Shown here in pieces: positions 6,853 through 14,259 of a stretch of 64,000 bases of DNA (positions are counted from its first letter, which is position 1; the number at the start of each line of letters is the position of its first letter). Source of the stretch: Streptomyces bikiniensis (GTDB lineage: Bacteria > Actinomycetota > Actinomycetes > Streptomycetales > Streptomycetaceae); the NCBI GenBank assembly GCA_000716465.1, contig JNWL01000004.1, positions 124,001 through 188,000 on the forward strand. Reading direction: 5' to 3'. The notes beneath the pieces were generated by a model, which did not search any database, was not told where the DNA came from, and was given only the letters and a program-made list of their open reading frames with translations. The translations under genes were made by a program, and so were the position numbers.

Positions 6853-8631
6853 TCAGGCGCTTCCCCGGCCCGGCGCCCCGGGGCCGTCCTGCCCCGGTTC
6901 GCCGGGACCGATCCGCAGCTCGAAGTCCCCGGCGTACTTCTCGTGCCCGGCGATCACGGCGAGTTCGACGGCCTCCTCGCCCATCTCGCCGCGGACGATG
7001 AGCGGGTCCCTGCGCAGGTCCCGCATGAGCGCCACGCACATCCCGATCATGACGAGCACGAACGGCGCGGCGACCAGGATGGTGAGGTTCTGCAGGCCCG
7101 CGAGCGCGTCGCCCTGACCGTCGCCGATGAGGAGCATGATCGCGGCGACCGCGCCGGTCACCACGCCCCAGAAGACCACCACGGGCCGGGTGGGTTCGAA
7201 GGAGCCGCGCTGCGAGAGCGTCCCCATGACGATGGAGGCGGCGTCCGCGCCGGAGACGAAGAAGATGCCGACCAGGATCATCACGAGCAGGCTCATGGCG
7301 CCGGCGACCGGGAACTCCTGGAGGACGCCGAAGAGCTGCCCCTCGGGGGTGTCCTCCCCGGCCAGCGCGCCCTGCTCCCTGAGCTTCATCGCCGTGCCGC
7401 CGAAGATGGCGAACCAGATCAGGCTGACGGTGCTGGGGACCAGGATGACCCCGCCGACGAACTGCCGGATGGTGCGGCCCCGGCTGATGCGGGCGATGAA
7501 CATGCCGACGAAGGGCGTCCAGGAGATCCACCACGCCCAGTAGAAGACGGTCCAGCTGCCCAGCCAGTCGTGGATGTTCTCGCCGCTGGTCGCCTCGGTG
7601 CGGCCGGCGAGCTGCGGCAGGTCTCCGATGTAGGCGGCGATCGAGGTGGGCAGCAGGTCGAGCACGATGATGGTGGGGCCCGCCACGAAGACGAAGACGG
7701 CGAGGATCGCCGCGAGCACCATGTTGGTGTTGGAGAGCCACTGGATGCCCTTCTCCACGCCGGAGACGGCGGAGAGGACGAAGGCCACGGTGAGGACCGC
7801 GATGATGGCGACGAGCAGGCCGGTGCCGGTCTTCTCCATCCAGTTCAGCTCCTCGAAGCCGCTGCCGATCTGGAGCGCGCCGAGGCCGAGGGAGGCGGCG
7901 GAGCCGAAGAGGGTGGCGAAGATGGCCAGGATGTCGATGACCCGGCCGGGACCGCCGTACGCCCGCTTCTCGCCCATCAGCGGGACGAAGACGGCGCTGA
8001 TGGTCTGGCGGCGGCCGCGCCGGAAGCTGGAGTAGGCGATGGCGAGGCCGACGACGGCGTAGATCGCCCACGGGTGGAGCGTCCAGTGGAAGAGCGTGGT
8101 GGCCATGGCGGTCTGCATCCGCTCGGCCGAGTCGACGGGATGGGTGCCGGGCGGCGGGGTGCCGTAGTGGGCGAGCGGTTCGCTCACTCCGTAGAACATC
8201 AGGCCGATGCCCATGCCGGCGCTGAACATCATGGCGATCCAGGACACGGTCCGGAACTCGGGGCCCTCCTCCTCCCGGCCGAGGGTGATCCGGCCGTAGC
8301 GGCTGACGGCGAGCCACAGCGCGAAGACGACGAACCCGGAGGCGGCGAGCATGAACGCCCAGCCGCCGTCGCGGATCAGCCCGTCGAGGAGGGAGCTGGA
8401 GACGTCCTCCAGGCTCTCGGTGGCCGTGGCTCCCCAGACGACGAAGGCCAGGGTGAGGACGGCGGCGACCCCGAACACGATCCGGTCGGTACGGGCGTGG
8501 TGGCGGCGGTCGGAGCGGACGAGGAGCGTCGGCAGCACCGGCAGCCCCCGGCTCCTCGCCCGTGCGGCGCCCTTCCGGCGTCCTTCCGGCCTCTCTTCTT
8601 CCTGCGACACGGGCGGCACCTTTCGCGGCAT
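6853..8631 (-). CDS. BCCT-family betaine/choline/carnitine transporter
   Basis: An integral membrane symporter of the BCCT family with about 12 predicted helices. Recognisable features are the GMGIGLMFYGVSEPLAHY segment and the tryptophan-rich WTVFYWAWWISWTPFVGMFIARISRGRTIR segment of the substrate site and gating region. A basic N-terminus (GRRKGAARARSRG) precedes the first helix. It probably imports glycine betaine or a related quaternary amine driven by Na+ or H+, for osmotic protection. The longest frame starts at ATG 8631 without a ribosome site; GTG at 8610 is preceded by GAAAGG at good spacing and is the likelier start (about 585 residues). The 7-bp repeat array lies immediately after its stop. 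Confidence 0.92.
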   Translation of the reverse strand: MPRKVPPVSQEEERPEGRRKGAARARSRGLPVLPTLLVRSDRRHHARTDRIVFGVAAVLTLAFVVWGATATESLEDVSSSLLDGLIRDGGWAFMLAASGFVVFALWLAVSRYGRITLGREEEGPEFRTVSWIAMMFSAGMGIGLMFYGVSEPLAHYGTPPPGTHPVDSAERMQTAMATTLFHWTLHPWAIYAVVGLAIAYSSFRRGRRQTISAVFVPLMGEKRAYGGPGRVIDILAIFATLFGSAASLGLGALQIGSGFEELNWMEKTGTGLLVAIIAVLTVAFVLSAVSGVEKGIQWLSNTNMVLAAILAVFVFVAGPTIIVLDLLPTSIAAYIGDLPQLAGRTEATSGENIHDWLGSWTVFYWAWWISWTPFVGMFIARISRGRTIRQFVGGVILVPSTVSLIWFAIFGGTAMKLREQGALAGEDTPEGQLFGVLQEFPVAGAMSLLVMILVGIFFVSGADAASIVMGTLSQRGSFEPTRPVVVFWGVVTGAVAAIMLLIGDGQGDALAGLQNLTILVAAPFVLVMIGMCVALMRDLRRDPLIVRGEMGEEAVELAVIAGHEKYAGDFELRIGPGEPGQDGPGAPGRGSA

Positions 8632-8763
8632 TGCGCTGCATTACGGGGCAAACTTCACAACGTCTCCGTAAGGCAGTACCACAGGCGCGGCCCGTTCCGG
8701 TGGACCAACGGGCCTTCGCGTCCCCTCCGTCTTCCCCCCCTCCCTCCGCGGTCGGACCGCCGG

Positions 8764-9795
8764 TCAGACCGCCGCGTCCTCGAACGGCGTCGTCGGGACG
8801 AAGAGTTCCCGCAGCCAGTGGGCGCTCGCCTCGGCGCAGCCGGTGGTCGGGGTGCCGGGAAAGAGGCGGAACCACGAGGCCGCCCGGCCGAGGGCGGCGA
8901 GGCGGGTGGCGAGGGCCGCGGCCCGGCGCAGCTCCGGGAGGGTGGGGCCCAGGTCGGTCCAGGGCCCCAGATAGGCGTCGCGCAGCCGGCCCGCGTGCTC
9001 GGGTCCGTACCGTTCGAGGACGGCGCGGGCGGGGACGAGGAGGCTGCCGAAGGGATGGCCGACGGCGGCGTCGCCCCAGTCGAAGAAGGTGAAGCGGTCG
9101 GGGGCGGGGGCGAGCACCTGCCCGTCGTGCAGGTCGCAGTGGTCGAGCGAGTCCGGGACGCCGTACGCGTCGAGCTCCGCGCACCAGTCGAGCAGGCGGG
9201 GCCGGCCGGCCGCGAGGGCGCGGCGGGCGTCCGGGTCCAGGGTGGGGTTCTCCGCGACCAGGCCGTCGAAGAGGGCGGGCAGCCGGGCGGTGCGGGCGTC
9301 GGGCACGCCGAGGGCCGTCATGCGGTCCGTGTACGGGGCGAGCGCCCGCTGCATGCGCGCGTACTGGGCGAGGGCCCGGACCCAGGAGTCGGGGCCCGCG
9401 TCGCCGGCGTCCAGGACGTCCCGGAAGAGGGGGCCTCCGTCGGGGAGCAGCGACCAGGCCCGTGCGGCGTCGACCGCCAGCGGGGTCATGACGTGGCCGG
9501 GCACCCATCGCGCGAGGGCGTCGCCGAGCGGGGCCTCGAAGCCGTTGTCCGGCGCGCCGGCCTTGAACCAGACGGCGTCGCGCTCCCCGGGCCCGGTGCG
9601 GAAGCGCACGAGGACCGACCAGGGGCGGACCCTGACCTCGCGGGTCCCGGTCTCGCGCAGCCCGTGCCGGGCGAGGGCGCGCTCCGCCCACGCGAGGGCG
9701 GCCGCGCGCCAGTCCTCCTCCTCCCAGGGGGTGACCGCGTCCGCGAACTGCCCGCGGTCGACCGTCATGGGGATCGTGGATGTCTCTCGTCGCAT
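8764..9795 (-). CDS. Aminoglycoside phosphotransferase-fold protein
   Basis: A 343-residue protein with the APH/choline-kinase catalytic core near the C-terminus: LDHCDLHDGQVL (Brenner-type HxDLHxxN loop with N replaced by Q) followed by FFDWGDAAVGHPFGSL (the metal-binding D). It probably transfers phosphate from ATP to a small hydroxylated molecule. The family is broad, and no feature identifies an antibiotic substrate, so a resistance function should not be assumed. The N-terminus allows starts at ATG 9795 or at codon 10. The nearest neighbour upstream on the other side is an amidohydrolase relic, so it appears monocistronic. Confidence 0.75.
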   Translation of the reverse strand: MRRETSTIPMTVDRGQFADAVTPWEEEDWRAAALAWAERALARHGLRETGTREVRVRPWSVLVRFRTGPGERDAVWFKAGAPDNGFEAPLGDALARWVPGHVMTPLAVDAARAWSLLPDGGPLFRDVLDAGDAGPDSWVRALAQYARMQRALAPYTDRMTALGVPDARTARLPALFDGLVAENPTLDPDARRALAAGRPRLLDWCAELDAYGVPDSLDHCDLHDGQVLAPAPDRFTFFDWGDAAVGHPFGSLLVPARAVLERYGPEHAGRLRDAYLGPWTDLGPTLPELRRAAALATRLAALGRAASWFRLFPGTPTTGCAEASAHWLRELFVPTTPFEDAAV

Positions 9796-9917
9796 CGGTC
9801 GATCCCATCATCGGGGTGGGCGGGGCGCACGCGAATATCCGGGACCGCCCGGGGCCCGGCGCATCCTCGCCCCGGACGCGCTCTCCCGCCGCACGACGCC
9901 GGCAGGGGCCGCCGCTC

Positions 9918-10158
9918 CGGCCGGGACGGCCGTGGTCTTCCGCGATGTGCGCCCGTCCGGCACGGCGAAGCCCGTGGACCCGGTGGTGGTCGACGGCCGG
10001 ATCGCGGCCGGTCAGGCGCCCCGGCCGACCTCGTCCTCGTGCGGGGCGAGTGTCTGCCGCAGGTGGTGGTCGACGTGCCCCGCCGGGACGTGGTGGCCCA
10101 CGGCGGGGTCGTCGTGGCGCGCGACGGGGAGCTCCTCGACCGACCCCGCCCGCGCGGA
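9918..10158 (+). pseudogene. Internally deleted amidohydrolase relic (cytosine-deaminase-like)
   Basis: Two pieces of a typical amidohydrolase remain. An N-terminal strand, TAVVFRDVRPSG...VVVDGRIAAG, is encoded around 9920-10015. A C-terminal end in another frame, GAPADLVLVRGECL...VVVDVPRRDVVAHGGVVVARDGELL, is encoded around 10015-10140. The first corresponds to the beta-sandwich start and the second to the closing strands of cytosine-deaminase/imidazolonepropionase-like enzymes. The metal-binding barrel between them is missing, so about 300 codons have been deleted and the join is out of frame. The relic abuts the stop of the VOC gene at 10159. Confidence 0.6.
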
Positions 10159-10533
10159 CTACAGGTACGGGCGGGTGATCAGTTCCATCGCGTGGCCCGC
10201 GGGGTCCTTGAAGTAGACCCCGCGGCCGCCGTGCTCGGTGTTGGTCTCGCCGGGCCGCCGCATCTGCGGGTCGGCCCAGTGCTCGATCCCCCGCTCGCAC
10301 AGGCGCCCGTAGGCGCGCTCGAACAGCTCGTCGTCGACGAGGAAGGCGTAGTGCTGCATCTGGATCTCCACCGGGGGCTCGGCGAACTGGATCAGTACGC
10401 CGTCGGGGAGCTGGACGTTGACGAACGGCCCCCAGGAGGGCGCTTCGGGGAGTTCCAGCAGCTCCCGGAGGAAACGGGCCGACTCGTGCCGGTCCTTGGC
10501 CGCGACGATGGTGTGGTTGAAGGTGACTGCCAT
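10159..10533 (-). CDS. VOC (glyoxalase/dioxygenase superfamily) protein
   Basis: A compact 124-residue single-module VOC protein: FNHTIVAAKDRHESARFLRELLEL at the N-terminus and GRGVYFKDPAGHAMELIT at the C-terminus, where the Glu of H-x-M-E-L is the usual metal ligand. Proteins of this size include antibiotic-binding, isomerase and dioxygenase members, and the sequence does not decide between them. Its ATG is preceded on the minus strand by GAGGTCATCCCC, an acceptable ribosome site. No operon partner is evident. Confidence 0.85.
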   Translation of the reverse strand: MAVTFNHTIVAAKDRHESARFLRELLELPEAPSWGPFVNVQLPDGVLIQFAEPPVEIQMQHYAFLVDDELFERAYGRLCERGIEHWADPQMRRPGETNTEHGGRGVYFKDPAGHAMELITRPYL

Positions 10534-11000
10534 GGGGATGACCTCGCTCTTGTTCGACAGGGAAGGGACTCGTCAGCGCGTGTGCACTGGGGGTCCTCGT
10601 GTCGAACGGCAGGGGTGCGCCCTGCGCACCCGCCGAGCCGTCAGTCGTCCACCGGGTCGCCCGTCCGTGTGTGGCGTATAGCCGGTCCGGTGTTCACGTC
10701 GCAGGACGTTACGTGATCGGCACGGGCCACGGCAAGGCCGCCGGAGGAGCCCGGTCGCTCGGACCCACGGCGTGCGCGGACGAGGAGCGGACCGGGACGG
10801 GGCGGGGCGGTCGACGGCTCTTCACGGATACGGACGGGGTTCTCCCCACGGACGGAGTCTCCCCTCCCCGGCAGGGACCTCCTCCCGGACAGGGCTTCTC
10901 CCGGCGCACCCCGTGGGTGCACCCGCCGGTGGGCGTCCTGCCGTACGCGGCCTCGCTCCCCGGCGCCTGGACGATCACGGTCTCGTGAGGGCGCGGGCGG
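10534..11000. other. Intergenic region, no gene recognised
   Basis: The plus strand is open from about 10599 to 10988, but the product is Pro/Gly/Arg-rich and matches nothing I know. An 8-bp perfect inverted repeat, GGGTGCGC/GCGCACCC, lies at 10613-10631. The GTATAG-containing stretch near 10676 is locally AT-richer and might hold the promoter of the VOC gene. Given relics on both sides, this may be further decayed coding sequence. Confidence 0.4.
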
Positions 11001-12041
11001 TCAGCCGTTGGGCAGGATGACCGCGCGTCCGTCGACGCGCCCCTCGTGCAGCCGCTCGTAGGCCTTCGGGGCGTCGTCCAGGGCGTACGTCTCCACGTGG
11101 ACGTCGACGGCTCCGGTGCGGGCCAGGTCGAGCACCTCGATCAGCTCGGCGCGGGTGCCCCAGTACGGGGAGGCCACGGAGACCTCGTACGCCGGGGAGC
11201 CGAAGCCGACGGGCAGGGCGCCGCCGCCGAGGCCGACGATCGTGACGTCGCCCTCGGCCGCGGCCATGGCGCCCGCCGAGCTCACCGTGGGCGGGGCTCC
11301 CACGAAGTCGAGGACGACCTCGGCGCCGCGGCCGCCGGTCAGTTCGCGGACCTCGGCGGCCGCCGACGCGTCGGAGAGCACGGCCTCGTGCGCGCCGACG
11401 GCACGGGCGAGGGCCAGCTTCTCCTCGGTGACGTCCAGGGCGACGACCCTGGCCGCGGTCATGGCGCGCAGCAGCTGGATGGCGACGTGGCCGAGCCCGC
11501 CCGTGCCGATGACGACGGCGGTGCTGCCGGGGACGAGCTTCGGCAGGGAGCGTTTGACGGCGTGGTACGGGGTGAGGCCCGCGTCCGTGAGCGGTGCGGC
11601 CCGCACGGGATCGAGGCCGCCGAGCGGGACGAGGTGGCGGGGGCTGTCGACGACCATGTACTCGGCGATGGCGCCGGGGGCGCCGAGGCCGGGCGGCCTG
11701 ATGCCCAGCTCGTCGGCCCGCAGACAGTAGTTCTCCTTGCCCTGGGCGCACATGAAGCAGGCGCCGCAGCCCCAGGGGCCGTACACGGCGACCGCGTCGC
11801 CGACGGCGAACCCCTCGGCGCCCGCGCCGAGCGCCTCGACGGTGCCGACGCCCTCGTGCCCGAGGGTCAGGGGCAGCGGAAAGGGCAGCTGGTCGGCGGG
11901 CCGACTCATGACGGCGATGTCGGAGTGGCAGACGCCGGCGGCGGTGACCCTGAGGAGGACCTGGCCGGGGCCGGGCTCCGGGTCGGGAACGGTGACGACC
12001 TCGGGCGGGGCGCCCACCGTGCGGTACTGGAGTGCCTTCAT
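11001..12041 (-). CDS. Zinc-dependent alcohol dehydrogenase (MDR family)
   Basis: A 346-residue medium-chain dehydrogenase. The catalytic-zinc motif is GVCHSD (near residue 38) with GHEGVGTVEALG. The structural-zinc lobe has the cysteines of WGCGACFMCAQGKENYC, and the Rossmann nucleotide site reads VIGTGGLGHVAIQL. These indicate an NAD(P)+-dependent, zinc-containing alcohol dehydrogenase acting on a primary or secondary alcohol in the cytoplasm. The PWGCGACFMC form resembles the group often called alcohol-preferring NAD(P)-dependent ADH in Actinobacteria. It starts at ATG 12041 and has no clear operon partner. Confidence 0.92.
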   Translation of the reverse strand: MKALQYRTVGAPPEVVTVPDPEPGPGQVLLRVTAAGVCHSDIAVMSRPADQLPFPLPLTLGHEGVGTVEALGAGAEGFAVGDAVAVYGPWGCGACFMCAQGKENYCLRADELGIRPPGLGAPGAIAEYMVVDSPRHLVPLGGLDPVRAAPLTDAGLTPYHAVKRSLPKLVPGSTAVVIGTGGLGHVAIQLLRAMTAARVVALDVTEEKLALARAVGAHEAVLSDASAAAEVRELTGGRGAEVVLDFVGAPPTVSSAGAMAAAEGDVTIVGLGGGALPVGFGSPAYEVSVASPYWGTRAELIEVLDLARTGAVDVHVETYALDDAPKAYERLHEGRVDGRAVILPNG

Positions 12042-12094
12042 GACGGTGCGTCCCCTGCTCTCTCGCTCTTTCCTGCGCCTCCCGACCGATTCCG

Positions 12095-12245
12095 GCGAAG
12101 AGGAGGTGTCGGTGCAGCCGGGTCCGACGCCGTTGATACGTACCCCCCGGGCGGCGTGTTCGAGTGCCGCCGTCCCGGTGAGGCCGACGAGGCCGTGCTC
12201 GGCCGCGGCGGGGGCGGTCCGGCCGCCCCCGCCTGCCGGGACGCG
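12095..12245 (-). pseudogene. Relic of a short-chain dehydrogenase/reductase
   Basis: Reading the minus strand from about 12240 down to 12095 gives AAEHGLVGLTGTAALEHAARGVRINGVGPGCTDT. This is the segment after the catalytic Tyr/Lys of classical SDRs (K-H-A-V-x-G-L-T-R-x-A-A-L-E ... G-I-R-V-N-A-V-x-P-G-x-x-x-T). The nucleotide-binding N-terminus is absent, and beyond the match the frame runs into unrelated sequence and reaches the start of the alcohol dehydrogenase. It is a fragment of roughly 40-50 codons. Confidence 0.6.
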
Positions 12246-12368
12246 GTGAAACGCGGCGGAGCCAGGTGACGAGTTGTCGCCATCTGGTCACCCTCCGTGT
12301 CATCCCTGGTGGGGCGGGGCAGATCGTCGGTGGGCCGATGGACGCCCGTGTGACGAGAGGAGCGAGCC

Positions 12369-13139
12369 GTGCTGTCCGACTTCTTCGAACGACTGCTGCG
12401 CCGCGGCGCGGGTTCCGGTTCCGGCTCGGGGCCGCCCCCGGGGGCCGGGGCGCCGACGGGGACGGGGGTGCCCGGACAGGCGCGGCCCCCTCGGAACCTG
12501 GTCCTCGACGCCGACTTCTCCTCCGCCGAGCAGTGGGTCGCCGGTCGCTCCTGGGCCTATCCCCACGGCGGTCCGACCAACCCCGGCGACAACAAGCTCG
12601 ACCACCTCACGGACGATCCCGCGTACAGCAGGAGCGGGGTCTTCCGGGCGACCCCCCGGCCCGACGGCCGCTGGACCGCCGGACTGCTCACCACCGAGGG
12701 CAGTGCCGAGGGGTTCCTCGTGCGCACGGGCGACGTCCTGGAGGCCCGGGTGCGGCTGCCGGTGGAGATCGGCGCCTGGCCGGCGATCTGGACCTGGCGC
12801 GACGGCGGCCAGGAGATCGACGTCTTCGAGTACCACCCCGACAACCCGGACCTCCTGGAGCTGTCGAACCGGGTCAGGGGACGCCACCACTACTTCCGGG
12901 ACCCGGCGGTCCGCCCGGGGGCGTGGATCGACTTCCGGGTCGAGTTCGGCGCGCGCTCGGTGGTGTGGTGGGTGAACGGCGCGCGGGCCTTCGACGACCG
13001 CAGGGGGGTGGGCCGTTCCTGGCGCGCCTATCTGATCGTGAACCTCTCGGTGTGCGCGGGCCGCTACCACCCGGCGCCCGAGCCGGGCACGGCGGAGATG
13101 TCGTACGAGGTGACGGAGCTGCGCGTGTACCGGGGCTGA
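12369..13139 (+). CDS. GH16-like (laminarinase/lectin-fold) protein without signal peptide
   Basis: A 256-residue protein with a concanavalin-like jelly-roll fold. The GH16 active-site signature E-x-D-x-x-E is present as GGQEIDVFEYHP (near residue 155-165). The supporting strands AWPAIWTWRDGG and DFRVEFGARSVVWWVNG resemble the sugar-binding cleft of beta-1,3(4)-glucanases. The N-terminus MLSDFFERLLRRGAGSGSGSG is not a signal peptide but a linker-like stretch. It is therefore predicted to be cytoplasmic or exported by an unusual route. Start GTG 12369 follows GAGGAG. The family is likely; the substrate is unproven. Confidence 0.75.
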   Translation: MLSDFFERLLRRGAGSGSGSGPPPGAGAPTGTGVPGQARPPRNLVLDADFSSAEQWVAGRSWAYPHGGPTNPGDNKLDHLTDDPAYSRSGVFRATPRPDGRWTAGLLTTEGSAEGFLVRTGDVLEARVRLPVEIGAWPAIWTWRDGGQEIDVFEYHPDNPDLLELSNRVRGRHHYFRDPAVRPGAWIDFRVEFGARSVVWWVNGARAFDDRRGVGRSWRAYLIVNLSVCAGRYHPAPEPGTAEMSYEVTELRVYRG

Positions 13140-13295
13140 GCCGGGGCCGGTCCGCGTGCTCCTCCGCACGGCGAGCGGTGCGCCGACGCGCGCGAACGAC
13201 GGGGGAAGCGTCGTCGGGGCAACGGGTGTTGCGTAGGCTCGAACGGAGCGTTCCGCGCACCCGCACCGTGCCGCCCGTACGACGAGGAGGACCCC

Positions 13296-14027
13296 ATGAC
13301 CACCGCCGAAGAGGGACGGCAGCGGCTCGACGCGGCCAGTGTGCTCAACGCGAAGAGGACGCTGCTCCAGCTCCTCGCCCGGGCCGGCGTCTGGTCCGGC
13401 GACGCGGAGGAGCTGATCGGGTTCGTCGAGGCGGGCGCCCTGGCCCTCGCGTACGAGGAGATCGGCGGGGCCGGGCGGAGCGCCCCGGACGGCAAGGGCG
13501 GGGAGTACGCGGCCGGTTGGCTCGACGGCGCCCGCGCCGTGGCCGACGAGCTCGGCGGGGTCGCCGAGCGGGCCCTGCGGCAGGCCCTCGCCGCCGATCC
13601 CACGGCCGACTCCCCCGACGACCGCCCTCCCGTGGGGCGCACGGAGATGGAGCGGACCAAGGTGGCGGTCACCCCGATCTACCTCTCGTTCACCGACGTC
13701 TCCGATCTGGACCCGGAGGTCACCGAGCAGGTGCTCGGCGCCGTCCTGCGCACGATGAGCTCCCGTCAGCGCTCGCGGTACGCGGGGCGGTTGGCGGAGT
13801 TCGCGACGACCCACCGGGAGCGCCTGGAGCGCCTGTACGCGGAGTACGGGCCGGGCAGCGCCATCGCGATCCACGGCCGCTACACCCTCGTCCACTCCCC
13901 CACCAGCGTCGCCGTCCTGGAGCGGCTCGCGGCGGCGTCCTCCGCCCTGCACGAGGAGTGGGACGCCGCCGAGCTGCCGCCCGCCTGGCTGGACGGTCTG
14001 ACGAAGGCCTGGGGCGCGCCGTCCTGA
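13296..14027 (+). CDS. Unrecognised protein, 243 residues
   Basis: I do not recognise a family. The protein is acidic and largely helical, with no signal peptide or membrane segment. The N-terminal half contains LNAKRTLLQLLARAGVWSGDAEELIGFVEAG; a Pro/Asp-rich linker follows at about residues 105-120. The C-terminal half (VTPIYLSFTDVSDLDPEVTEQVLGAVLRTMSSRQR...) has regular amphipathic helices. The ATG is preceded by GAGGAGGAC, and third-position GC is as high as in its neighbours, so it is a real gene. It converges on the SpoIIE-type phosphatase gene downstream. Confidence 0.8.
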   Translation: MTTAEEGRQRLDAASVLNAKRTLLQLLARAGVWSGDAEELIGFVEAGALALAYEEIGGAGRSAPDGKGGEYAAGWLDGARAVADELGGVAERALRQALAADPTADSPDDRPPVGRTEMERTKVAVTPIYLSFTDVSDLDPEVTEQVLGAVLRTMSSRQRSRYAGRLAEFATTHRERLERLYAEYGPGSAIAIHGRYTLVHSPTSVAVLERLAAASSALHEEWDAAELPPAWLDGLTKAWGAPS

Positions 14028-14259
14028 CCTCCTGCCGCCCGCCGTTCCCGAAGGGGCGGACGGGTAGGAGGGTGAACGTTTCTTCACAGGCTGTCGTCAG
14101 TCGGGGAAGGGGCGTTCCCCCGCCCCCGGCGGGCGTCGGTCCAGACGGCCTCGATGCCGAGGGGCCGGGGAAGCTCGCCGGAGCGCCAGGAGGAGGACGG
14201 GAAGGCCGCCGTCTCCTGCGCGTGCGCGGGGTGCGGGGACTCCGGCGGGACATCGCGCG
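14028..14259. other. Short convergent intergenic region
   Basis: The region lies between two convergent genes. I see no recognisable gene. A GC-rich imperfect hairpin at about 14037-14068 could end transcription, but it is not followed by a T run. Confidence 0.4.

Noticed and set aside
8764..9795. Calling the phosphotransferase an aminoglycoside resistance gene
   Set aside because: Only the general kinase core is visible; no resistance-specific feature or context supports it.
5182..10716. A single very long plus-strand open frame
   Set aside because: It runs antisense through the BCCT, phosphotransferase and VOC genes and has Arg/Gly/Pro-rich composition; it is a by-product of high GC.
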